A stretch of 64,000 nt of DNA from Theocolax elegans. Lineage: Eukaryota; Arthropoda; Insecta; Hymenoptera; Cerocephalidae. Positions 1-11,714 of the stretch are shown piece after piece. The position numbers and the translations under genes are program-made. Below the pieces are notes generated by a model that did no database searches, had not been told where the DNA came from, and saw only the letters and a list, made by a program, of their open reading frames with translations. The stretch lies in assembly GCA_026168455.1 (NCBI GenBank), contig CM047426.1:34655058-34719057 (forward strand), written 5' to 3'. Each line of letters begins with the position of its first letter. Position 1 is the stretch's first letter.

Positions 1-1925
1 TTTTTGTTTTCGCATTTGATTCATGGGATGATTCAAGCATTTTTTTTATATTTAATTCGATACGTAAATATATATTATACATATATATTTTTTTCTCCGA
101 TGTGCGAATCTCCGCTGAGCGGAGATTAAACCGCGTCATACTATTTTTTTTCAGTATAACTGAAATATATTACGTGTTCTTTCTTTTCTGTTCTTATCGT
201 TTTTAAGTTTATTGAGTTACCATGCGAGGTAAGATTATTTACCTTTAAATTTACCTAAACTTTTATTTTTTTTATACTTACAATAAACGGCGTTAAAATT
301 TTTAGTGCTCGCGAAACTAAAAAGACACGCGCGAAAGTATTTTTTCTCCTTCTGGAAATGTGTCGATATGAATAACTTTGCGATAAAATATCACTGCGCT
401 TTTTACGATATATTTTTCGCTAATTTGTATGTAAATATATAATTAATGTATAATGTTTAACGGATAAATTTATAAAAAAATTAATGCTTTAATAAATGTG
501 TTTAGCATTTTCCTATTTAAGACGAAGATAAACGAAAATTTCCCACTGGATTTTTAGGGTCTTTATAATTAAGAAGATGAAAAAAAAACGCGATCGACAC
601 ATTTTCTAGTTTTTGGGCTCATGTACACGTAATACACATTGCATGAAAGAATTTTCAAAAATTATAATAACATAGTCTTTTTTGTGCGCCGTGCATATTT
701 AATTACAATCACTATACTTATATATAATAATAATAAGAAAATTCTGAATGTTCGTGTTGAAAGTAAATTTCTCGGGCGAGCAAAATAACCAGAGCGAACG
801 TTGTGAGACTGAAATAAAAGAAAAAACGGAGCATGTGTATACCGAGCGAATGAAACGATTTAGATAAGCCGAAACTAAAAAATACAATAGTTTGCTTAGA
901 TTACTGATTATAGAATATTATTAAAAGTATCAACGTTATAAACAATAATCGTATTGGAAAAGCGGAGAAAATATTAAGAATGAGGCAGTATGTGTATAGT
1001 TATATTGTATATGGCTACGTGGAGAAAATAACAAAAAAAAGAAACAGATTTGGCAAGTGCGGCCGGCATAACAGACAAAATTATCTCTATTCCATTCGAT
1101 CAATTTTTCGTGCAAATAAACCAGCGCGAGACAAAATTAAAGAAAAAAAAAAACAAAAAATTACAAAAAAAGGAAAAGATTTTACTGGAGAGAGATAAAG
1201 TCGAAAATTCATACGTTTAGAATAATCGTACGTTGTCGTAATGTACAGAAGAAAAAGAAACTCGCGTTCCGTTGTTTTTCATTTACCTTTTGATTTGCCT
1301 ATTTAAAGATATCGACGAATCGGCGAGAAAATTAATCTCATTCTAAAAGAAAGAATGTTCGTCCGTATATTATAAATAAAATATACAATTACACTTGCAC
1401 TTATGTACGTTTTTAATCGCGTATACGCGTGTATTTGTTGATTTTTTCCACTTCTGTTTTTGTTGATTAGTTTAAAAAATGATTAATTATACAAATAATC
1501 GCGTCAAGTAGTAAACGCGAGACGTGGCAGTGCTGAACGAGGACAAGTACAAGAAGAAAATTTGCATCTGCAAAGTAAAAAAATTAAATTTGAAAAATTC
1601 GATCAATTTTAGAATGTCTAAAACAACATAAAATCTCGGCCGTTGATCATTTAGCGAAAATTGTCGTCAGATCATCACCTTGGAATCGTTCAGACCAGCC
1701 GATCGCACACCAAAGCCTGTCCCGGTTTTAACTGAGGTGTCGTCTAAATAGGTATTGTGTGCATTACGCGTAGCGATTATGCGCGCGTAAGTACCTCCGC
1801 CTATGTATATATAACCTACATTTATATATATCTATTAAATATATATAAATATATATTGATTGAAAAGAAAAAGTAAACGATGATAAAAGACATGAAACAT
1901 GGCATGAATATAGGACAGAATAGAG
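1..1925. other. AT-rich stretch without a supported gene
   Basis: Apart from the hairpin at 107-127 I see no gene. The largest plus-strand frame (980-1198, 72 aa) ends in a lysine-rich low-complexity tail encoded by A-runs and looks spurious. From about 500 onward the plus strand is A-rich. This fits non-coding DNA or an untranslated region of a neighbouring gene, but no transcript signal is clear. Confidence 0.5.
107..127. other. Perfect short hairpin (9-bp stem, TGA loop)
   Basis: The arms are AATCTCCGC and GCGGAGATT around a 3-base TGA loop, so the 21 bases form a perfect odd-length palindrome. It is GC-rich in an AT-rich surround, so it stands out. It could be a dimeric protein-binding site or an RNA stem-loop if the region is transcribed. 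No function can be assigned from sequence alone. Confidence 0.6.
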
Positions 1926-1926
1926 T

Positions 1927-2038
1927 GTAAGAGTGAGAGAGAGAGAGAGAGAGAGAGAGTGAGAGTGAGAGGGAGAGCGTGAGAGGGAGAGGTAGTGGGA
2001 GAGAAAGAGAGGGAGAAAGAGACACAGAGAGAGAGAGT
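1927..2038. repeat. GA-rich purine tract and microsatellite
   Basis: An uninterrupted GA run at about 1935-1959 continues into an imperfect GAGAGT/GGGAGA tract to about 2038. The minus-strand Leu-Ser-rich frames across it are translations of the CT repeat and not genes. Long GA tracts can bind GAGA-type factors in insects; this is family knowledge, not shown here. Confidence 0.9.
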
Positions 2039-2568
2039 TTGTCAAAAGCGATTGTAATACGCTATAGAATAATATGTTGCATGTTGTTTATATTATATGT
2101 GTTTTGAACGGATTCAAAATCCCTCTTAATAAATGTCGTGGTGGTGTGACACATCATGGACGCACGCGCGCGCGCTTCATTAGGCAAAAAAATATATTCG
2201 TAATTATACTTTAAATAAAAATAACGTCGTACGCATCGCGCGATATTCAACTCAAAGGGATGTTACTATCGCTCGATCGTAGCCGACCAATGAACCTCCT
2301 CTTCTTGGAAAACAAAAGAATTTGCGCGCACGCGTAAACAAAAAACGTAACGGGCACGTACACATACAATTTAATAATAAAATATAATACACCTTGATTT
2401 TCTTTCAAAATTTTGAAATTTAATGACGAAAATCAATGACGAGGCGAGGGAAAATTTTAAAAAAATGTCTAGAGCGAGTCGTAGTAATCGTAACATTTAA
2501 TCGATGTCATCACTGTGCGAACTTCACGCTCACTTATTCACCAAAAATTTAGTAACATACAGATAGAA

Positions 2569-2617
2569 ACACACACATACGCACGCACGCACACGAACAC
2601 ACACGCACACACAAACA
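2569..2617. repeat. CA-rich microsatellite
   Basis: Imperfect (CA)n mixed with GCAC units. The His/Thr-rich frame that crosses it (2515-2826) is a repeat translation. Confidence 0.85.
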
Positions 2618-2665
2618 CTTATTCATGCACATATACGAACACAATAAACAGACACGTTTTTTTGT

Positions 2666-2716
2666 TTATATATACACATGTGTATATATATATACATACA
2701 TATATGTATATATATA
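2666..2716. repeat. TA/TATG-rich microsatellite
   Basis: Alternating TATA and CATA units, 50 bp after the CA tract. Confidence 0.8.
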
Positions 2717-5180
2717 CTTCTTTTAGTATGATTAAAGACACGCTAGTTAGAGGGAGATTAATGATGAAGAGAAAAAAGTATAAAGCTGGTGCACTTATAA
2801 CGAATAATAGACGAGCGAAGGCTTGAAATTCTTATCGTTGCTCTCGTCAGTTATGACGAGTTTATAGTGATCGATAATTGGATGATACGTACACAACGAC
2901 ATCGTAGAACGATTTCGTCACCTCGATCCTTGAACTCACTTTCGTACTCGCATTTCGTAAAAAAAACAGGTCATTATATCAATAAAATAAAAATATTTGA
3001 GTAATTGAGACAAGTATCGATGTGCGGCGATCGATCTACGATGTACCGTATTAAAAGAAAATTAAAAAAAATGTTTCACTCATAATTTCACGAGCAGCGC
3101 ATGTTACTGCACGACGCATGTACTGTAATAGTGTAATGAGCATAATGTTTATAATTAGCGAATGAAGGTTGAACAAAAAAATAATGAAATTTTTTAGCAC
3201 GCGGGATTTACGACGGGTTTTCTAATTCAAGGGGGCGAAATGAAAAAAGAAACTGCGACGGTAGCAAATTTGGCTACCGGATTTATAGTACAAACGCTAA
3301 TATTTAAGTAATACGTATAAGGAGATGAGATCACATTTGCGATATGAAAAATATGTTATATTATTGTGACAAAAAAAACTCACCTGTACGCGAATGTAAT
3401 TAAAACCTAAGATAAACAAAATAATCAAAGAGAACAGTCGTTTGCTTATAGGATTATTATTTTTCATGCGATCGAGCGGGTTTCTTCAACCTCGTCTTAT
3501 AATATAGCTTTTTATCAATATTTTACTTGCGAATTAGTATTAAATATTGTTCTTGTTACAAACAAGGTGACTGTTGAGTTATCCTTTAAATCGCATACCG
3601 TAATCTTTTTTAATACAGTTACCGTATGGCCGTTATTTGTTACTAAATGAAACCCATTCGATTGCCAACACTAATACGATAGCGATATTAAAAAAACGCA
3701 CGAGTACAAATACTACCTCATGTGATTGAGAATTAAATAAAGTACACGATACTATTCACATACAGGGTGAACCGACGAAGCTTACGACGTCTCTGTAGAT
3801 AATTTATATACGTATTGATTGTAACGAGAATAAAAACACAGCGGTATTTTGCGGAATTATTGAAAGAAAATAAATAAAAATAGAACGATTTGATATCTTA
3901 CGGTGATATACGGTGATACTCTGTCGATACCACGATTATTATAAACTGCCGTGATAAGACAAAACAAAAAATAGTAATAATAATTGAAAATATGACAATG
4001 ATTATACTAAATAATTATTACCGTACAAGAAAAACTAAACGATTTTAACAGGAAGATTAAAATCGGTACGCGCGTATTTCTTAGTCACGCGTAGAAAAAA
4101 GTCCTCTCAGGTATAATTGAAAGCCAAGTACAAACTACAAAGTATAATAGTCGATAAGTATAAAAAAAAAATAGAATGAAGGGATGGTAATACTAAAGTA
4201 ATACGAGCCACATCATTTCTTTCTTTTTTTTTACTGTATAGATATATTGCAATAGTCGTTGCCGAATGTGGCATAAAAGGAATAAATCCGTGTTCATTAC
4301 CGAAATTCTCGACTATAAATATAGGTATATATTACATTTTTTTTTATACGTGTAAATATTTATCATATGTTAGTACGTTTCGTAAAATTAAGCGCGTGTT
4401 AAAGGAAAAATGAATACCAAAATTCGATGTAAAAGAAAGCAGAATCTCTTTAAAATCCTTGCACTTTAAATAAATAATTAATTTTTTTAGACAGTTTGTT
4501 TGATTCCCTTCGTTTATAACGGAACACTATGAATGGTGTAATTCAGATTGGGCATTGCCAACATGACGTACAGTTAAATAAGTATACGAAACCGATCTAC
4601 CTCACTTATTATTTATTTTATCAAACGGTACTGATTCCCGAATTATTTTAGAATTCAATTCCGCTATTATTATATTTATCCTTTCAAAGTAAGTAAAGGA
4701 ATATGTAAACATACACAAAGTATTAGTTATCTTTTTTTCGCGATTTTCGCAGTATCGATCAGTTACCGATATTTAGTTCTTTAAGTTACTATCTCATTTA
4801 TTAGTTTCATTAGCTGTCAGTTCAATTTATTTCATAAGACGAACACACGGACAGTTATACCCTTCCCCTGCCTCTGCCCTATACCCAATTATCTCCCTCT
4901 ACATATTCTCTTCATCAGCTTTGTATATGTAAATAGAACCGGTTATATGAATATATTTATTTAATATTTATGTTTTCTACATGCGCTGGTCGCTAAACCG
5001 TTAAACATAATCGCAAATGAATCCGAATAAAGTCCGCACAACTCCCGTCGCCCACCTGAAAACTCTAATTATCCCCTGTTCCTACCTGTGACATATTATA
5101 TAGTCAGGGTTAAATATATAGAAAAGAAGAATATTATCACACGAGAACGCGCGCTATGCGAGAAATATATTATATAACAA
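2717..5180. other. AT-rich stretch, nothing recognised
   Basis: About 2.5 kb of AT-rich DNA with scattered CpG and homopolymer A/T runs. I see no supported frame, RNA gene or repeat boundary. With the first 2 kb and 5.3-6.7 kb it could be a long 3' UTR, but this is speculative. Confidence 0.4.
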
Positions 5181-5250
5181 TATATTATACATATATATAT
5201 ATATACATATACAAATATGTACATATATATGTATATGTATATATATATAT
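5181..5250. repeat. TA-rich microsatellite
   Basis: Nearly pure alternating T and A with occasional CATA and GTAT units. The minus-strand Tyr-Ile-rich frame here is a translation of it. Confidence 0.85.
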
Positions 5251-6973
5251 AAAAATGAAAAAACCATAATGTTAAGGAAACAATGCTTGTTTAGATTATA
5301 AGGACGCATCCCCGGAATCCCGTCATCCCGCAATGCGACGATATGAAATGAAAACAAAAATTAAGGGAAAATAAATAAATAAGAAAAAAACCTTCGATTC
5401 GCTAAAAAATTTTAAAGTAAATAAAATTATAACGAGTTGTGAAGCGAGCTGTAAGTGGGAACGTATACTCAATGTAAAATGACATAGAACAGGAAGTAAA
5501 ATTTTAGATTTTACGCGGCTAGGAAGATGAAAGAAATGAAGGAAAAAAAGATAAGATAAACAATAATAAAAATAAAAATAATAATGTAGGCAAAGAAAAT
5601 AAATAAAGTATGTCTTTTTCGACGATCACTTGCTTTCGAAAAGTTTGAAACGATTTTCACGTCTAGCTTGTCTGTTTTTGTTTAGTTTAACGAACGAATC
5701 TTTTATAAATGAGCTTTGTATTAACCTGCACGTAATTGTATGTTGAGTATCATTCCTATAATAGACACGAACGTTGAACCATGTTACATTGTATCTATAA
5801 TTGTCCGTGCATCATAATTAAATGACGTTCGATCATCATATGTAGCTCGTGCAATTTTAGATCAACTTATTTGTTGTTTCCTCTCTCGATGATGAGATTT
5901 ACGAGGTGAAAATAGAGATATGCATTAATAATGCATTGTTTAACAAATAAATATCTTATTTTTTTTATCCTCGCGATGACGAATAATTAAAAGCAATGAT
6001 TTCTTTTATTTGTTACATACTTGAACACGAACAGTTACTTGTATACTGCCAATTTAACTTTCATTATAAATGGACATGTAACCTTCGATTTTTGGCTTAT
6101 TGAGAGAGAGGAAATTTTGGGGATCGATGGAAAATAAAATAAAATATGTCTAATGGCGTAGCAAAATGATTATGGTTATCAATATTTCATACGAGTTTGT
6201 AACAACCGATTTGTGACAAAAGATTTATGTTTAAATGTATGAGGAAAAAAGCAGATCAAACGTGATGATAAACCCATCGCGTTAGATTCGCAATCCACGC
6301 TATAGCGAAATTGTACTTTGAAAAACAAAAATACGGATATCGCCTCTTTTTCTTAAAATTTGCGTTCTTTATACAGGAGAGTGTTGAGAGGGAACCAAGA
6401 GAGAGAGTCTGAGAAGTAAGAGTACAAGGAAGGATGTAGAGCGTGCGATTAAAAATATGAAGTATATGAAGTGAAGAAAAAAGATAACTAAAGATAAAGA
6501 AAGAGGAGGACAAAAGGGAGAGAAAGGGAGACACTCGCGATAAAAATGGAAAATCTTAATAAAATTGTATGTCTCGAAATTAACGAAAAATCTAAATTAA
6601 ATTTTCGGATGTGTTTAGGCAAAAAATGTATAAATTGTCTCCACTTTCTCTCCGATGTGCCCGAATGAAGGTGGCAGGGTCTGCACGTTATATCGTGACG
6701 AGTGTAACTCACCTTTTTTGTTTGTATAAAAATTCATTGGAATTTAATTAGGCTATTGATATAACTGTTCAATTACTGTAAGATGAGAAAAAACTTTACC
6801 ATTAATTATAAATTACAAAAAATTTATGTCATTGCATATTATTTTACCTTGCAATTCTACACCTTCCTTTTCTTCCAATTATTATGTATTATGCATGCAA
6901 TTATCAACGAATATATTATATTATATTTTTATTTTACTCTACATTTATTAATAACTAATACATTTTTCAACTA
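5251..6973. other. AT-rich stretch, nothing recognised
   Basis: No supported gene. An AATAAA hexamer lies near 5945 and is followed by a T-run, which would fit a plus-strand polyadenylation site, but such sequence is common in AT-rich DNA. The two overlapping minus-strand frames at 6256-6712 come partly from a GA-rich stretch (6390-6535) and look spurious. Confidence 0.4.
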
Positions 6974-7625
6974 ACAAGGAAAGAACATGGCCTTTGAAGA
7001 ATTAATTTATTTGAAACTGGAATATGATTCTTAGGACTATCTAAGAAAACCCGTGTCTCAGGGTTTTGATTTATTTTTGGTAAATAATATTAACCATTTT
7101 TTTAAAAATTTAGGGGAACAAAGCTACGCCAATTATAATAACTTGAATTTGAATTAGCGTATAGTTATCTAAAAACCATAAGAAAGTTGGCATTAGTAGC
7201 TATTATTTAAACTTTAGTTTGTTTAAATAGCTTAAAATATTCGAAAGTTATGTTTAATTGAAATATAGTTTCAAATTTACGTTAATTTTTATATAAACTA
7301 TTACATTGATTTTTCATCTTATTTCCATGACAAATTTTTAATTAGACGTATTTTTTTTAACATTTTAAGCTATTCAAACTAACCAAAGTTCAAATAAGCT
7401 CTTGATGGCACCTTTCTATTTGTTTTTAAAGAATATCTATAGATTAACTAGAACTTAATTTATTTGAATTGGTGTAGTATTTTTTTCTTTAAAAAAATCG
7501 AATTTCTTTATCTGTAGGGCCCGTGGGACAAATTCCTAAGACACGGATCTTTTTATTTGAGCCAAAGAATCATATTCCACAGTTTCAAATAAATTCGTTT
7601 CTCAAAGGCCACGTACTCTTCTTGT
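6974..7625. mobile_element. Foldback (long-TIR) element, 652 bp, AACTA target duplication
   Basis: The two ends are inverted copies. The left end reads ACAAGGAAAGAACATGGCC and the complement of the right end ACAAGAAGAGTACGTGGCC. Inner blocks such as TTTAAACTTTAGTTTG and TAGCTTAAAAT also recur inverted, so the element is two diverged arms with a short centre. Identical AACTA pentamers at 6969-6973 and 7626-7630 look like a target-site duplication. It has no coding capacity, so it must depend on a transposase from elsewhere. A 5-bp duplication does not fix the superfamily. The arms are diverged, so the insertion is old. Confidence 0.75.
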
Positions 7626-7989
7626 AACTAGCAATAACAGTAGATTTTTAATATATTTATTTTACAAATTTACAAATTTATATTTAAATATTTATACCTC
7701 ATACAGCATATATTTCCATATTACAAGGCTAAGTTTATTACTATATTACAATGCACAAAATTATTGAACGAAATTAATGAAATACAATTTTGTTTATTTC
7801 ATCCACTGCCAAGATTGTAGAACTTTGTCACATCCTTAATATTTACATGATTTTCAAAATTTAGCCACTGATCATCAGCAGGTATTGCATTAGATTTCTT
7901 CGGAAAGTTCATCACTCATCTGTTAGATGGCAGTACTCTTCACTTGGAAATTTAGTACGCAAGTGGCAATATGTACTAAGTATAGATAC
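7626..7989. other. Short AT-rich spacer
   Basis: It lies between the foldback element and the LINE relic. It may hold more decayed LINE sequence, but I cannot recognise any. Confidence 0.3.
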
Positions 7990-7990
7990 G

Positions 7991-8900
7991 ATGCCAATAA
8001 AGTTACTTAGAATTAGTACGCAAGTAGATCATTTCACGATTTCGAATGAAATTAATGATAAATATGAACTTTTTAAAAAGAATTATAAATATAAATTAAA
8101 TAAAGTCTATCGGGGTACATTTTCTTCAAATTTAAAAGATAATAAAAATAATTTAAAAACCTTATTAATAAAAATGCTATTTTGAGATATAATGTTTTAC
8201 AAATAATATTCTGTTGAAAAATTATCACTGTTATCGATAGATTAAGCAGCAATCATAGCAGCAATGTTGACACTCCATTATGTAAATGTAAAAAGGATAA
8301 TGATTCAATAAATCATATTTTTTCATGTGTAAACTCTATGAGGAAGGAATGAAAATTTTATATGCGATATATATACATTTTCTCCATAATTTCTACACTA
8401 AAAAATGAAATTCTAAAAAAAGTATTGTTTAGGTTATTTTTTAATTCATTACCAGAATAATATTAAAGTATAATAATGTTCTTTTCTTTATGTATACATA
8501 AACCTCTTACACTGAGAAAAATTTTTTAGTAAAAATTACTATGTTAATGGTAAATGGAGGACAGACATGCACATTTATAAAAATTGATATTAATAATGGT
8601 AAAAATTGCCACCATTTTGGAAAAATTATCATTAATAATGGCAATTTTTACCAATATCAATAGCAATTTTTATAATTGTACAAGCCTACTCTCCTTTTAC
8701 CATTAAAATAGTAATTTATATTAGCAAATTTTTTTCAGTGTAGATATAATTTTATATTTTTATAATTTTTGCATTATAACTTTTCTGTACATGTAAATAT
8801 AAATTGTTGTAATGGACACATGCGCGACACCTAAATTATTCAATACAAGTAACAATATATTTGTAAATACAAGGTCAATAAAGTTATTTAAATTAACGCA
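7991..8900 (+). pseudogene. Decayed non-LTR retrotransposon (LINE) 3' end
   Basis: The best evidence is the frame at 8209-8349. It encodes a remnant of the C-terminal segment found after the RNase H region in many insect LINE polyproteins: DRLSSNHSS, then DTPLCKCKKDND, then SINHIFSC, keeping the C-x-C...H-x4-C pattern. The codons just before and after contain stops, so it is dead. The frame at 7991-8185 (64 aa) may be an upstream part in another frame, but it is not clearly recognisable. Sequence at about 8750-8890, ending in a GGTCAATAAAG-like tail, looks like the LINE 3' UTR. A MITE at 8510-8740 splits the relic. The clade is not resolved. Confidence 0.55.
8510..8740. mobile_element. MITE with TA flanks, 231 bp, inserted in the LINE relic
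   Basis: The left end starts CACTGAGAAAAATTTTTTAG and the right end closes with AAATTTTTTTCAGTG. The inverted similarity runs through the whole length, including the blocks AATTACTA, TTAATGGTAAA and TAAAAATTG. Both sides are flanked by TA (8508-8509 and 8741-8742), the target duplication of Tc1/mariner-type elements. It is non-coding. Its position inside the LINE relic makes it the younger insertion. Confidence 0.75.
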
Positions 8901-11135
8901 AGTATCCAAAACGTATTTTCTCTTATTAAATATCATTGAATTTCTTATAATACAATAAGAGAAAGGAATACTCTCGACTAATAAGTGTGTATTAATATTT
9001 AATGCTTAATATACGATTGCCAGAGAAATTTATTATATACGAAAAATATATGATAACTTATTAGTTACAAGAAATATTCCATTGTTGCAAATATTTCTTA
9101 ATGTATATAAATTTATTTTTTTTTCACTACATATAAAATCTTATTAAACAAATATAGAATTACATAAAATCATTTTGAATTTACAAACCTACTTCAACTT
9201 TGGAATAGGATGAGTTAAAATTGGTAAATGAAAATTAAATCATTTGTTGTATCAATTATTTGTTAATTTACACATACTATGCATGTGAATACAACGTGAT
9301 AAAAGTAAAGTATTACGTAAATAATTATATCGAATAGTTTAATTATGTATGTGCGTCATTTTCCAACATACATCAGCACTTAATTAATATAATTTGTAGA
9401 ATGTTAATGTTATATTTAAATGTAATATGAAGCGATTTTCAAGAGCACATATTTATTTCCAAATATATATATGTCAATTCGATATTCCGATAAAACATTT
9501 TTATTAAATATTTTAAGAAATATTTTATATTCATGCTATGTGCTAAGAGAAAAAACGTAGCCCTATTCATAACCAAACTAACTTTGCTATGTCTTACTAT
9601 CAGTACGTTCAGTAGTAGTAATTTAATTGCATTTATTAACCTCGTATATAAACATAACAACAAGTTATAAAATACTAGTAGTAATTAAATGTACCTGAAA
9701 GACAAAGTTATAAAATACTAGTGATAATTAAATTTACCTCAAGTCAGTAGCAAGTTAGTAAACATAAATAATTTTATGTAAATTTAAGAAATTGTTGACG
9801 CCAATAATTCTTAAATTTACCCGAGTGTAAAAAATGATGCTGCGAAAAAATGATAAATGCTGTCAAATACTGCGCAGAGTATATAATCAATACGCACAAT
9901 AATTTTGTAGCACGTTCATATTATATTAGTATATATTATATTTAAAAAAAGGGAATAATGGTATATATTCAATTCATTGTTTCCCTTTTCATCAATTGTA
10001 ATGTTGAAAAACTAAACCAATACATAAAATTTCAATATTATTTTATACTTTTTTTTTGCTACTCATTTATACATAAGTATATATATATACACATTTTGTT
10101 TTGACAAAAGTTCATTTTAATCATGTGCCAATTATGTCATACTGTATAATTTTATTATTGATAAATGTTTTTTATATAACTATTCAATTTTTAATATTGC
10201 TTTATTTAATTAATTAGGGTATTCAAATTGAATATAAATGATATGAAAAATGATATGACAAATGAAAATTTTATTTCAGTTACAACAGAAATTTTGTGCA
10301 CTGAATTGAATTCTTATTAAACTTCTTACGTACACCTGGTGACTACAAGTTATTCTTGCAATTTCCCAACATCTCAAGCATACCTATTTCTCAATCTTAG
10401 TAAGATAACATCAGTGACATTATTATCATTTTCAGAAGAAGACTCATTTTATCTTTTTGTTTAAGGATGCTTTATTGATCAAAATTTACATTTGTAAAAT
10501 AATTGAAATTGAATTGAATTATAAATTAATCTTATATACTAAAATATATGTGAAAAATATTATACAAAGTTAAAATTTTTTCCAATTTCAGTTTAAAATA
10601 TATTCATTAATATAATATAATATTATCTAAAACTAGACAAACTCTTGAATCAGTCGTTATTGCTACCGCGTTTTTTTCAAACGATTTTAAATAATTTTCA
10701 AAAATTACTAATATTTTAAAACTGCTTTAATTAAAAAGAAAGAAAAATAATTGAAAAAAATGAAAAGTAGTTCCCGAGGGATTAGTTTACGAAGTAACTG
10801 TAAAAAAGTAAAAAAAGTGTCTCAAGTAATGTTTACTCATAATATCTACTATATCCAAATAATTTCTAATAACAAATTCAGTTACTTAATCAAGAATTTC
10901 GTGTTTTTTTCTACCATAATTTCGCTATGTCTGGTTAGAATTAGATTTGACTAAAAATCTTTCATAAAACAAAAGGTACAAGAACCCAAACAATAATCTC
11001 TATTGGAACAATCCATATATAATAGAGTTTACATATACACCGAGTTAAAGTTATTGTATAAAAACGCGTATAAGTAGAATACATAAAAATAGAAAAACAA
11101 TAATTAATCAAAATTGACAAAAACTGATATATAGA
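8901..11135. other. AT-rich stretch, mostly featureless
   Basis: No supported gene. The short frames at 9439-9663 (minus) and 10751-10954 (plus) have no recognisable features. The only structure seen is a two-copy tandem repeat at 9662-9743. Confidence 0.45.
9662..9743. repeat. Two-copy tandem repeat, 43-bp period
   Basis: The block AAGTTATAAAATACTAGT followed by AATTAAAT and TACCT occurs twice, 43 bp apart, with a few substitutions. Confidence 0.75.
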
Positions 11136-11143
11136 CAAAATAT

Positions 11144-11706
11144 CAGGGTTGGGTAAGTAGTCGTCAACCACCTATTTTCAAATACTTTTTCATTATTTGA
11201 GTTCAAAGCTATAGACTTGCATAAAAACATTGTATATGGTATATATATATATATATATACCAAATAACGCTGAATAAAAAATATTCGAAAATAGTATTCG
11301 GTCGGAAACTTTTTCGAATACCGAGTAGCATTTTTTAATATAATTAAATTTTATATAATTGTAATTTTCATGTTTAAAAATGAAAATTGTAATTGTAATT
11401 ATAATTGTAACCTTCATTTTTAAAAATTAAAATTACAATTATATAAAATTTAATTATATTAAAAAATGCTATTCGGTATTCGAAAAAGAATTCGATCGAA
11501 TACTTTCATGGAATACTTGATATTCGAAATAGTATTCGATCGAATACTCGGTATTCGAAAAAAGTATGTGATCGAATACTTTTTATTTAGCGTTAGTTGG
11601 TATATATATACCAAATACAATGTTGTTATGCAACTCTATAGCTTTGAACTCAAATAATGAAAAAGTATTCGAAAATGGGTGGTTGACGACTACTTACCCA
11701 ACCCTG
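11144..11706. mobile_element. hAT-type foldback MITE, 563 bp
   Basis: The ends are inverted copies starting CAGGGTTGGGTAAGTAGTCG, with similarity continuing through GTTTGAACTC-type and GGTATATATA blocks to near the centre. The flanks CAAAATAT (11136-11143) and CAAAACAT (11707-11714) are an 8-bp duplication with one difference. The CAGGG start and the 8-bp duplication fit the hAT superfamily. It has no coding capacity: the frames at 11193-11417 and 11466-11657 are the two arms read in opposite directions. The right arm is longer than the left because of extra TATTCGA-rich units at 11472-11585. Confidence 0.85.
11472..11585. repeat. TATTCGA-rich internal repeats in the hAT MITE arm
   Basis: About three units built on TATTCGAAA...TCGATCGAATACT lie in the right arm, starting near 11474, 11521 and 11549. 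The left arm holds only about one unit (11278-11330), so the extra units arose after the two arms formed. Confidence 0.6.
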
Positions 11707-11714
11707 CAAAACAT

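Noticed and set aside
1764..2045. Leu/Ser-rich minus-strand proteins
   Set aside because: They are translations of the GA/CT microsatellite.
11193..11657. Two related small proteins on opposite strands
   Set aside because: They are the two arms of the hAT MITE read inward.
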